DNA of 64,000 nucleotides from Cladopsammia gracilis (lineage: Eukaryota; Cnidaria; Anthozoa; Scleractinia; Dendrophylliidae). Below, piece after piece: positions 53,647 to 62,768 of the stretch; position 1 is the stretch's first letter, and every line of letters begins with the position of its first letter. Where the stretch lies: positions 307,001 through 371,000 of the forward strand of contig JAJGOT010000526.1 of NCBI GenBank assembly GCA_022457155.1. The letters run 5' to 3'. Both the position numbers and the translations under genes were made by a program. The notes under the pieces are model-generated. The model searched no databases and was not told where the DNA came from. It was given only the letters and a program-made list of their open reading frames with translations.

Positions 53647-54867
53647 CTACCATTGCCCTGCTGGGAGATAATGATTAAATGATTGTTTATTGGGAAAATA
53701 TTCATAACAGCGATTGTAAAAGAACTGAGCAAATTCCTCATAATCTTTCACAATGCCATAGTCAAATGTGTCTCTATTGAATATCACTTGCTTGTCGTTT
53801 TCTCCAGCAAATCTGTCCACACCTTCATCTTCCCATGGAATGAATCCACTGAAGGTGTCTAGCACGCTTTTCCAAACAGCTATGCGATTGCGCCTCCAAT
53901 CTTTCTCTGCTGCAGCCTCTTCTGCATTTTCTTCTGCAATCCTCCTCGCCAGATTTTCATCTATTTCCTTTTCTCGTCTTTCTGGTTCGAGAGTTGATTG
54001 GTTCAAGTTCATCGCCGATTGACAAAGAATTTCTGCAAAAGATTCCTCCTCTGCTTCTGGAGAAGGAGACAGAATTCGCTCTTCTTTTGGTTTGCGTGGA
54101 TAGGGAATGGGTGGAATTCGCGCTTCTTTTGGTTTTCGCGGTTGGGGAATGGGTGGTTGGGGAATTGACACTTTTCGTTTTTGCGGTTGGGGAATGGGTG
54201 GTTGGGATTTTCGTGGTTGGGGAATGGGTGGTTTTCGTGGTTGGGGGATGGGTTTGGGAGGAAGAGATGGTGGTGTTGGTTTTTCCACTTTTTCCACTTG
54301 GAATTTTTCTCCATCGCTTCTCCGGCGGAAACTGTTTCTCCCACTTTTCAACGCATTTTGAATAGTTCTTGCATCAATGCCCAGCTTATTTGTAGCTGCT
54401 GACATGCTGGGGAAAGTTTTTGTTGTTGAAGATGAAATGATACGGACAGGAATGGACTGAATCTTCTTTGGAATGGGCGTTTCATCTTCCTCCCAAGGAT
54501 CTGTGAAACCTCCTTTTTCGAAGTTTCTGAACAGGAAGAATTTCTTTCCATCTTTCTTGACAAAACGATCTTCCCTGTTGAAAGCGGCATAGATTGCCTG
54601 ACGACTCACTCCAATCCACTTGGCCATTTCAGCCTGTGTTTCAAAGCTTTTCAGCGGTGGACCTTTGGGAGAATCACGAACGTCAAATCGAGCAGCAGTT
54701 TGATTCGCAACTCGGATTTCTTTGCCTTGGAAAGTGAAAACGTTTCTCTCTTCGTTGATTGCTTTGTTGAGACATTTGGGAGAGAATTTCATGAATCTGG
54801 CAAGAGCCGACTGTGAAGGAAATCTTTCACTGAGACGCTGTTGCGTGAAAGCATCAATCAAACCCAC
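53647..54867 (-). CDS. DNA-binding protein with three NUMOD1-like helix-turn-helix repeats and a proline-rich linker (element B)
   Basis: About 406 residues. Three modules share a serine/threonine-Q/A-x-x-A pattern followed by a second helix and an aromatic wing: FPSQSALARFMKFSPKCLNK (about residues 16-35), FETQAEMAKWIGVSRQAIYA (about 74-93) and FPSMSAATNKLGIDARTIQN (about 152-171). This is the pattern of NUMOD1-type modules seen with homing endonucleases and phage regulators. A linker repeats PIPQPRKP-type motifs at least five times; then come an acidic helix (REKEIDENLARRIAEENAEE) and a C-terminal domain with FSGFIPWEDEGVDRF and FAQFFYNRCYEYFPN. No nuclease motif is visible. The frame opens without an ATG (GTG at 54867); the N-terminus may be truncated by the tandem duplication upstream. 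Probably a replication or transcription regulator. Confidence 0.6.
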   Translation of the reverse strand: MGLIDAFTQQRLSERFPSQSALARFMKFSPKCLNKAINEERNVFTFQGKEIRVANQTAARFDVRDSPKGPPLKSFETQAEMAKWIGVSRQAIYAAFNREDRFVKKDGKKFFLFRNFEKGGFTDPWEEDETPIPKKIQSIPVRIISSSTTKTFPSMSAATNKLGIDARTIQNALKSGRNSFRRRSDGEKFQVEKVEKPTPPSLPPKPIPQPRKPPIPQPRKSQPPIPQPQKRKVSIPQPPIPQPRKPKEARIPPIPYPRKPKEERILSPSPEAEEESFAEILCQSAMNLNQSTLEPERREKEIDENLARRIAEENAEEAAAEKDWRRNRIAVWKSVLDTFSGFIPWEDEGVDRFAGENDKQVIFNRDTFDYGIVKDYEEFAQFFYNRCYEYFPNKQSFNHYLPAGQW

Positions 54868-54879
54868 ATTTTCTTGGGT

Positions 54880-55871
54880 GACAATTTTTTTGGATTTTTC
54901 TGGAGATTTCTTCTCCAGAATTTTTTTTGGAAATGAATTTTATTTCAAAACTTATTTTTGGGGTTGTGATTTTGATTCCGGAAAAATCTGAAACCGTCTT
55001 TTTTGGAAAACGATTTTTTTCCCAAAGTTTTACTGGAAAATAAAACCTCTGAAGAGTTCTATCCAGGAAAGAAGTTTTGAAATTTCAAAACAAAAAAAAC
55101 AAGAAATGAAAACAGGGATGAGATAAAAGGTTTTTTGAGGAGAGTGGAAAAGTTCAAAACTGTCAAAGAATGAATTGAAATTTGCTGGGAAATCGAGGGG
55201 AAAATGCGGCAACTCCCAACCTCCCTGTGCGCCAAATGACAACAATCAGTGAAAAGTGACAATCCCCACTGGGTTGAGAATATCCACCAGTGGTAAATGA
55301 CAAAAATCAACCTCCCTGGGTGACAAATGACAAATCCTGGAAAAACAGACTTGCACGCGTCCTGAGAGTGAAAATCCAAATTTCATTTCCCCCAATTTGG
55401 ACAGATTTTTGTTTTTCAGATTTTCAGATTTTTTCTGGAGATCTCTTCTCCAGAATTTTTTTTTGGAAATGAATTTTGTTTCAAAAATATTATTTGGGGT
55501 TATGATTTTGACACCGGAAAATTCTGAAATCGTCTTTTCTGAAAAACGATTTTTCTCCCAAAGTTTGCTGAAAAAATAAACCTCTGAAGAGTTCTATCCG
55601 GGAAAGAAGTTTTAAAAATTCAAAATCAAAAAACAAGAAATGAAAACAGGGATGAGATAAAAAGATTTTTGAGAAGAGTGGAAAAGTTCAAAACTGTCAA
55701 AGAATGAATTGAAATTTTCTGGGAAAAATGCAGTAATCCCAGTGACAAAACAACCTCCCTGTGTGCTAAATGTCAAAAACCAGTGAAAAGTGACAATTCC
55801 CACTCGGTGGCAAATGACAATTGACAACCCAAGTGGCAAATGACAAATGATTTCACATCCAAGATGTCAAA
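54880..55871. repeat. Tandem duplication of about 530 bp between two element B genes
   Basis: A block starting TTTTCTGGAGAT(T/C)TCTTCTCCAGAA (54897 and 55431) recurs about 535 bp later. Shared elements include CCTCTGAAGAGTTCTATCC, AATGAAAACAGGGATGAGATAAA and TTCAAAACTGTCAAAGAATGAATTG. Both copies end in short motifs built on (G)TGACAAATGACAA and CAACCTCCCTG. The copies have diverged by roughly 10%. No gene is evident in either strand. Confidence 0.85.
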
Positions 55872-56630
55872 TCAAACTTCGTCTTCATCTTCGTTTTCAT
55901 CCCTGTCCTCATACTCATCAAAAGCTGAGGCAGTTTGAACCATTTCCTCCACTAAAACCTCATCCACAATGGATGTGATGGATTTGACGTTTCCGCAGAA
56001 AAGGTGCTTGATTGAGAAAACTACTTGCCCGCGAAGTGGAATTCCAATGAGTTCTTTCTGTTTCAGAATAGGTTTTTTCTTCCCATTAACTAACTCCCAA
56101 AAACGGCAAGAGAAATCCGTCTTGGGGAGTTTGGAGGGATAAATCTTTGCATAAATCTTCTCCTGCTCAGATTTATCCACTTTTAAGAGAGCGAAATCTC
56201 CCTCACGGAATTTGGCACAAGATGGAGCAAGCTTTTTCACTTCCGCTTGTTTTTCCATTGCAGCTGAATTGAGATGTGTTTCCAATTCATGGAAAAAGGG
56301 GATGTTTTCTTCGGGGAGGTTGATTCCCAAAGAGAAAGAATTTCCTTCATGAGCAAATACTTTGAATTTTGTTTGAAGTTTCAGTTGAAGTCGTTGGTCA
56401 TTGTGGGAACATGGGAGCAGGTAAAAGGTGATCTTTCCAGCTGATCGCTTCACGGGATCTTGGAGAGTGATATCGGGAATGGAAATTTTTTCGGGATTCA
56501 TTTTCTTGGGTGAGATAAAAAATGATTTAAAACGCAAAAATCCATTTATCCATGAACTTGCGATCCTCTTCCGTTTTAACTGGGAGAAAACCAGTGGCCA
56601 TGTCAACAGCTTTTTGAAAGTTTCTTTCAT
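55872..56630 (-). CDS. Acidic-tailed protein, candidate single-strand DNA-binding protein (element B)
   Basis: The TTTAAAATG at 56630 follows the polymerase stop by one base; an internal ATG at 56501 (MNPEKISIPDITLQDP) may be the true start of the conserved part. The central region has a beta-barrel-like pattern (AGKITFYLLPCSHNDQRL, KFREGDFALLKVDKSEQEK, IGIPLRGQVVFSIKHLF). The protein ends in a strongly acidic tail (EYEDRDENEDEDEV). OB-fold-like strands with an acidic C-terminus are typical of viral and phage single-strand-binding proteins, and the gene sits directly after PolB. Family assignment is a hypothesis. Confidence 0.5.
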   Translation of the reverse strand: MKETFKKLLTWPLVFSQLKRKRIASSWINGFLRFKSFFISPKKMNPEKISIPDITLQDPVKRSAGKITFYLLPCSHNDQRLQLKLQTKFKVFAHEGNSFSLGINLPEENIPFFHELETHLNSAAMEKQAEVKKLAPSCAKFREGDFALLKVDKSEQEKIYAKIYPSKLPKTDFSCRFWELVNGKKKPILKQKELIGIPLRGQVVFSIKHLFCGNVKSITSIVDEVLVEEMVQTASAFDEYEDRDENEDEDEV

Positions 56631-56631
56631 T

Positions 56632-59600
56632 TTAAACCCCTTTCATCCATGCGATGTCTTCATCCGTCAACCCGCATTCTTTGTGAAATTTGGGATGAAT
56701 CCAAGTTGCATGATTTTTCATTTCGTGGAGTGGGATTCCTGTTTCCTCCACGGAAAAGAAATCTTTGTCTCCGATTGTGAAAAGTTTTTCTTTGACAATC
56801 ATTTTATTTAGCTTTTTTTCTTCTTCTTCAATTCTCCAATGGCCCCAAGCAAAAGTGCTAATTTTATCTGGAAGGATAAATCGCTTGTCATCATCCGCAG
56901 ATAAGGCAGTTTTATTGACTGTTTCTGAGAACATCTCGTGGTGATGGCTACGGATGAGATTCATGGTTCTCATTTGGCTTCTCCCGCTGAGAAGGCATTC
57001 TTTGAAGTCCTCATGGGTGATATGTTTCTTTATTGTTTGTTTTTTCACTCCCTTGCATTTCTTGTCTCCTCCAGAGCCAAACAACTTATATGAATAGAGC
57101 TTTGCTCGCAATCCAACAAATTCTTCAATTATTTTCCCCCCAGCTTCATCTTTCATGAGGCCGTTCACTTTTTTGTTTATGATTGGCATTCCTGAGCGAT
57201 GATCCGGGGGATAATTGGATGTGTCAAACATCTCCTTCACATCTGGTTTCAGATCCTGATAGACGTCTTTCGTTTCGATTTCATAGCACAATGAATCAGT
57301 ATCTGTGAACAACAGCTTGGCTTTCTCCCCGTATTTAGGCTTCATATATTCATAGTGAAACCTGAACATAAGTTCCTTTGATATTTCAAGGATTGACATT
57401 CCGCAGGGAATTGGTTTGTTGAATGTCATTTTCTTCCGCTTCATATGCATAGCGATGAGATTCTCGTCAAAGATTGTATGGTGTTGATAGGTGGGTTTAG
57501 CCGCAAGCTTTTCCGCAATCTTTCTTTCATTGACAAGTCTAATATCAACTCTCTTGCGGATATTTTCCATTGTTTTGCCGAATATTGCGTTATTCATGAG
57601 CTTGAAAAAGTCTTTCTCGAAGTCATTCTTCCCTGTTTGGCGGTGCTTGATGTTGAGTTGGATATATGATTTCAGCCACGGCTCTTCAGTGAATGATATT
57701 CCCCTGTGGATCTTAGTTAATTTTAATCCATGTTTCAGAGCTTGTTTCAGTGCTCTCCGATGCATGATGATGTGTTTCTTATCTCGCAGATTGGGGATTA
57801 ATTTCTCAACTTTCTCACAGATCACTCTCTCAGGGGCAAAGGGATAATCATTATGCGCATCATGAAGTTCTTTACGATATTCCAGATCCACTTCAAGCAC
57901 ACAGGGAATTCGGCGCCATCTCCTGAAGTTTTTCATCCAGCGAAAGTTTCCCGTTGGAAGTGGTTGAATCATCCCCCAAGAATATAAGGAGTTCTTATCG
58001 AGATAGAGAATGTATTTCGTGGGTTGCGTTGGGTCATATTTATCTCCCATATATGGATTGTTCGCTTTACCGTGGCGGTTGGATATCATTGAAATGCCAC
58101 CACGGATTCCCTTCTCGAAGAACAGGAGCATATCTGGATCATTCAACAATTCAAGCTTTGCCCCTGATTTTTTCAGACCCGCGTCGAATGACAAACCAGA
58201 GGCAGTATAATACCACGCTGGATCTAGTTGATAATTCTCCAGGCAGACATTGCGGAATTCTTCGAAAACATCTGCAAGGAGCATCACATCCGTTTTCAAA
58301 TAGAGATCGTGATATTCTCCTAAGTTGTTTATCTTCATTTTATCCCAAACATTTTTAACATGTTGATAGTCTTCATCGGATATTCCCGATTCATTAATTT
58401 GAGAATAGAATGCCTCCTTTGGCGGCAGTTGTGTTTCCTTGAATTTTTCAATTGAATCCATATAATCATAGGGATAGACTCCTTTTCTGGAAAGAAGCTC
58501 GGCTTTGTATCCAAATTCGTTCCTGGTTTCCTTCAGTTTATCCATGCCTGACTTTTTCAAATTAGCTGCCAGACTCTCCAGGGAAGAACCCATGAATTTC
58601 ATAGAATCGATGAATCTCAGTTCATGATTCATGTCTATGTTTTTACCCTTTTTGTTGATCCATTCTCCAATCTTGATCGTCTTTGAGAAGGATATATATT
58701 TTTCCTCATTGTTGGGGATGCATTTAATATTCCCAGGTATTTTGCCAAGGTTTTTAATGAAGAGATGAGCATCATATCCCGCAAGATTATGGAAAATGAC
58801 TGGGGTGAACTTTGGTTTCCGGAACTGCAGATTGCAACTATTATGTGCTGCGCCACGATATTTTCCTGTGAAGTGGCAATGATCCCGCACCTTTTTATCA
58901 GATTCTTCACCAAATTCTCCTTTGCATATCCAACAAACTGTGGTTGCTTCATATTCTTTCTTATCTTCCTTGGTGAAGATCATCTTCTTTCTGAAGTCAA
59001 ATTTCTTGTGAATATGTTTAATTGTTTCAATTAACTTCTCCACAAATATTTGTGCAACGTCATCATCCGCTGTTTTTACCCGAAAGAGCACTGGGGGTAA
59101 ATTCAAATCAACCCCATCCATGCCAACAACCTTGAAACAAAAGCCACATGGCGTGTGTTTTTGAAATTGATTTGTAAAACTGAGATTATTCCCTGGGGTA
59201 CAACCACTGATCGGTTCAGTGCATGCTTCAAAATCAGCGTAAATTACAAATGGAACTTTGATAAATCTAGTGTGATTTTCAAATTCCAAAATCGCGCCCT
59301 TTTTGGGCATTTCGACTTTTATCTCTTCAGTTCTGCAACACAGTTCTTCATGCTTAGCTAGGGTTGCTTCATCATAAAAACGATTGAGACAGTGTAGGCA
59401 AAAATGTTTGCGACTGACGTGATGATTAACTTGAGCTGAGAGAAGACGGCTTAAACTGTTAACAACAGCATAATGTTGGATTCCATCTTTCTCAAAAATC
59501 AGCAGGGTTATATGGCGTTGACGTTTTTTATGTTTTGAAATTCTCAGGGGATGAACCACTGATTCATACCCGAGAACATTAACAGCAATGTTTGGATTAT

Positions 59601-60557
59601 TTCTTTCAAAATGATCTATTTCCTTCAGGGGTGTTGGAAATGAAATTTTACCTCAATTTAAATCATCGGCTTGGGCTTTTAATTTTCCTGTGACTCTTTC
59701 AGGATGAATTTCACATGGATTAAGTGCCCTTGTTCCTGCCCATTTAAAGCATTGATTATCGTTATTCTGCATATTAGTGAGCGCTTTCTTCTTGGCAAGG
59801 AATGGAGGAAGAGGAATGTGAGTGCTCCCGCCGAGAGGTTTGAATTCAACCAGATGCAGTTCTAAATGATTTACGCGAACAAATTGCCAATTCGAGCCTC
59901 TCATTTGGAAAGTGGCAATGCGTTCAAGGATGACTGCTATCATGTCATTTAAAAGAGCAACGAGATCAGTCGCTGCGAGATTCATTTCTATTTCCGAATG
60001 GAATGGAGCATCGATCTCAATTATTTCCCCAGTTTGTAAATTCTGGCGTTTCATTCGACAGGATAGAATCACTTTGATTTTAGTGCCTCGATTAGCCTTG
60101 AGGATAGTCAGAAGTTTATCAGAAACTCGCTGAAAATAATCTCTTGGAGAAGTTCCTTTCACACCTTCAAAGTTGAACTGACGGGCAAACTTTTCTAACG
60201 CTGATATGGTTTCGTGAACTCCTATTTGTTGTTGACATAAACTGGTAACTTTGCGTTGAAAATCCGTGATCATATTTGAAGCCTTTTTCGCAAGAGTTTG
60301 AGGCGCGGCTTTTAACCAATTCCACCATGACAGGAAAGTATTGGAGGCTGTGGAGGAGGAGGTTGATATGGGGTTGGAGAGAGAACTGGTGTTGGAATAG
60401 GCGGCGTGGGTGAATCAATATTGACGGATGAAGTTGCAGTAATTAAACGTATTAAATCAGCCTTTTTTCTAGCGCGAGAGCGGCCGGGGATATTTCTTTC
60501 CCTGGCAATTTGTCTTAGTTCCTTAACTTTCATGCGTTCCATTTCTAATGAAAACAT
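56632..60557 (-). pseudogene. Protein-primed-type DNA polymerase B with N-terminal SAP-like domain (element B), one frameshift and one TGA
   Basis: The N-terminal frame (60557-60312) carries a SAP-like DNA-binding helix pair (MKVKELRQIARERNIPGRSR) and a proline-rich linker. A one-base change near 60325-60335 joins WWNWLKAAPQTL and the frame starting at about 60300. An in-frame TGA lies at 59653-59655. The main frame (59559-56632, 975 codons) has a zinc-binding FCLHCLNRF..H..LCC, Exo I (VIYADFEAC), an endonuclease VII-type insert (VCWICKGEF, RDHCHFTGKYRGAAHNSCN), Exo II (HNLAGYDAHLF), motif A (YLDKNSLYSWGM), motif B (LMNNAIFGKTMEN) and motif C (LFTDTDSLCYEI). This is the classic Polinton polymerase. 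The catalytic part is intact, but the upstream lesions probably prevent a full-length product. Confidence 0.85.
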
Positions 60558-61341
60558 AAAATAATTTTTTATTTTATGTTCTTAACTTCCTCACTCAACA
60601 TAACAGATCAATAAAAAAAGCAAAACTGTTGGCCAACAGAACCTCTCAAGGGAACACTCTCCTTCCACCACTTCTCCCACTCAGTTCCCTTGAGAGGTTT
60701 TTTTCATTTTTTTTCATTTTGTTTTTCATTTTTTTTCATTTTTTTATGCCACTTAGGGCTTGAGGCTGAACCAGCACTCCTGCCGTGAACTCCCCGTCAA
60801 CATCTGTCAACCTTCTTTCGAAGCGGTCATCGAACATGACTTAGCTCTACTCAACAACCCGACACCCTTTCTCAGGCCTGCAGTATATATATCATAGCCG
60901 CGGGGGTTTTTAGCTATGATATATATACCGGGTGATTGATAGGGATGAAACAGAAAGCGCCCGCTTTTTCTAACTGTTTCATATCCTATCCGCCACCGAT
61001 ATAATATATGATGCGAAAAACTATTATATAGAGATCAAAACCGCCACGCTTTCACATGTGGTAACTCTTTTACGTCCGCGTCTGCGCAAAACACAAGAAT
61101 GGTTAATAATTTTATGCAAGCAGGTGGCAGGTGCAAGCAGGTGTTTTACGCTTTCTTTTGTTTCTGTGAATTTCACTCCCTGCTTTCATCCTTCCTCGGC
61201 AGGATTCTACGCGAAAACAAAAACCCAAAACCCCGTGAAATTTTCGCGTGAACTCACATAAAGCGAACCCATTAGAACGAAATGAAACGACTCAGTGAAA
61301 CCGCTTCAAATTAACGGTAAGTCGCTTAAAGTCTAACGCTA
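60558..61341. promoter_or_regulatory. Right subterminal noncoding region of element B with two hairpins
   Basis: No gene is seen. Hairpin 1: AACCTCTCAAGGGAAC (60640-60655) pairs with GTTCCCTTGAGAGGTT (60684-60699), followed by T-rich TTTTTTCATTTTTTTTC, so it is terminator-like on +. Hairpin 2: GTATATATATCATAGC (60883-60898) pairs with GCTATGATATATATAC (60913-60928). The repeated words CTGTTTCATATC and (GA)TATAATATATGATG follow. This region faces the polymerase start and could hold its promoter and replication signals. Confidence 0.5.
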
Positions 61342-61668
61342 ATTTCAGCGGTAGTTAATAATAGATTATTCACGGACAAAACATCATTTCTCACGCTCTC
61401 CCAAACGTAAGAAAATCATATCAAGCATTAAGCTAAAAATCCACAAAACCATTTTGAGAAATAAATCGCTATATTCTGCAGTTATTTCAAATTTGATTTT
61501 AAGTTCTAATCAACGAACCAAATTCACCCCCAGTGTTAGCATAAGTAAATAAATTTATTTCAAGTTACCATTACCTTGCATTTTAGCTTATTGCTTGATA
61601 TGATTTCTTACGTTTGGGAGAACGTGAGAAATGATGTTTTGTCCGTAAATAATCTATTATTAACTACT
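61342..61668. repeat. Right terminal repeat of element B, interior in the same orientation as the left copy
   Basis: ATTTCAGCGG (61342-61351) is the inverse of the left inner flank, as in an ordinary terminal inverted repeat. The 318 bp palindrome that follows, however, matches the left copy in direct orientation, with one difference (GAGAAATAAATC against GAGAAACAAATC). The stem arms (CACGCTCTCC against its partner GGAGAACGTG) and the loop (CCCCCAGTGTTAGCATAAG) both show this. Confidence 0.93.
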
Positions 61669-62730
61669 TGATCTAAGGTCGATAAGGAGGCCGAACTTGT
61701 TGCCTGTGAGATATTTGGTTAGATTCATGTTGGGCCTGCCATCACCCCTCTTTTTGAAGAGGCGACTGACCTCACGCCACATGTCGGTCCCGTTGTAAAT
61801 CCTGTTGGGAGAGCCGTTTATGGTGACATTAACTTTGGTTATGTTTGGGTTGAAGTATTTTTCTGAGTCCCTGGCTCCTGCCGTGTAGGGTTCGATGAAT
61901 AGCAGAAGGATGGCTTTCAGTGACCTGCGCTGAGGGTTCACCCTGAGATTCAGCCTTGCGGCTGAACCTTTCGAGAAGGGGACCACTTCCTCTCGCATGA
62001 TATGGTCGTAGGCAAACTCCTTTCCACTAGAGTATACACTTGCTGCCTCGTCAGCCAGCTGCTTACTTCGGATTGTCTCATACTCAAGCTGGATATTTGT
62101 CAACTTGTAGACAAGCTTGCTTGTATCCGAACCCTTGACAACTTGAGAAGCCGGGGCGGGCGTAATCTCGAATGTCAAATCGTTGTAGAGTGCCTGTGGG
62201 TACATGACGCCGTGGTCTGTTATAATCTGGTGGTCAAGATTCATGCGATATTTGTTTTTGTAAATTGTCTCCAGCTTGTTTTCCGCATCCACGCCAGAGG
62301 TCTTCTTGTCGCCGGCATTAGAGCGAATCTTGCTCAAGTCTACACTCTGGATGCCCCCAGGGAGCATGTTGTCTCTCTTGTCAACAGAAAGGAAAAGGTC
62401 CTCAAAGATTTTGTAAATATCATACCCAACGGTGTCCTGGACAGTGGTTGCGGCAAACTTGACAACAAGCCTGTCAACTAGTGCTCTGGAGACATTTTGT
62501 ACAAGATAGTTGTTTGCGTGGCCGCCGGCAAGGTCGATGTTAAAGAGCAAGGCAAGCGAGCCCGACACGATAACCTCATGTTCGTTGAGCTTGGGCACCG
62601 AAACGTACAGGGTCTCGCCGGGATTGGCTGTAGGGCGCTCAAATGTGATGCGCTTTACGGTGCGCTCTGCTTTCATAGCACCAAGAATCTTCTCGGCATT
62701 CGTTGGGAGGAGGTTGGGTTGCACGGCCAT
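61669..62730 (-). pseudogene. Major-capsid-type gene of element A, 5' part, split by element B
   Basis: 354 codons from ATG 62730 (behind TGTATATACTCTGGCT) down to the two codons of the TGATCT duplication. The sequence holds TVKRITFERPTANPGETLYV then VSVPKLNEHEVIVSGSLALL, GHANNYLVQNVSRALVDRL, ITDHGVMYPQALYNDLTFEI and VNPQRRSLKAILLLFIEPYT, in a beta-rich frame. I assign it as the capsid protein of this Polinton-like lineage from its size, its place and its family resemblance; it is clearly a different lineage from element B's capsid. Past the duplication the frame runs three codons into B's end and stops; the real continuation is at 42551-42375 in the same frame, for about 412 codons in all. 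Confidence 0.72.
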
Positions 62731-62768
62731 AGCCAGAGTATATACATAAATTTATATTTATATACATC
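62731..62768. promoter_or_regulatory. Divergent promoter of element A with two TATATA motifs
   Basis: Only 38 bp separate two divergent start codons (62730 on - and 62769 on +). Each strand has its own motif next to its ATG: TGTATATACTCTGGCT on - and TTTATATACATC on +. This is the cleanest example of the element A start-proximal TATATA signature. Confidence 0.55.

Larger units (their letters stand above)
42558..61668. mobile_element. Polinton/Maverick (adintovirus-like) element B, 19,111 bp, nested in element A
   Basis: The boundaries are exact: TGATCT (42552-42557) then AGTAGTTAATAATAG at the left, and CTATTATTAACTACT then TGATCT (61669-61674) at the right. The 6 bp target duplication and AG start are Polinton hallmarks. 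Inside are PolB, a chromodomain integrase, adenain-type protease, packaging ATPase, major capsid, candidate penton, pX-like core protein, a fibre-like protein and a VLTF3-like factor, that is, a near-complete set. The identical duplication and the single mismatch between 318 bp end copies point to recent integration. Several genes carry one-base frameshifts and two genes have an in-frame TGA. Confidence 0.92.

Noticed and set aside
54009..54365. Plus-strand Trp/Gly-rich repeat frames and minus-strand Asn/His/Pro-rich frames
   Set aside because: These are alternate-frame readings of the proline-rich linker of the NUMOD1-like gene.
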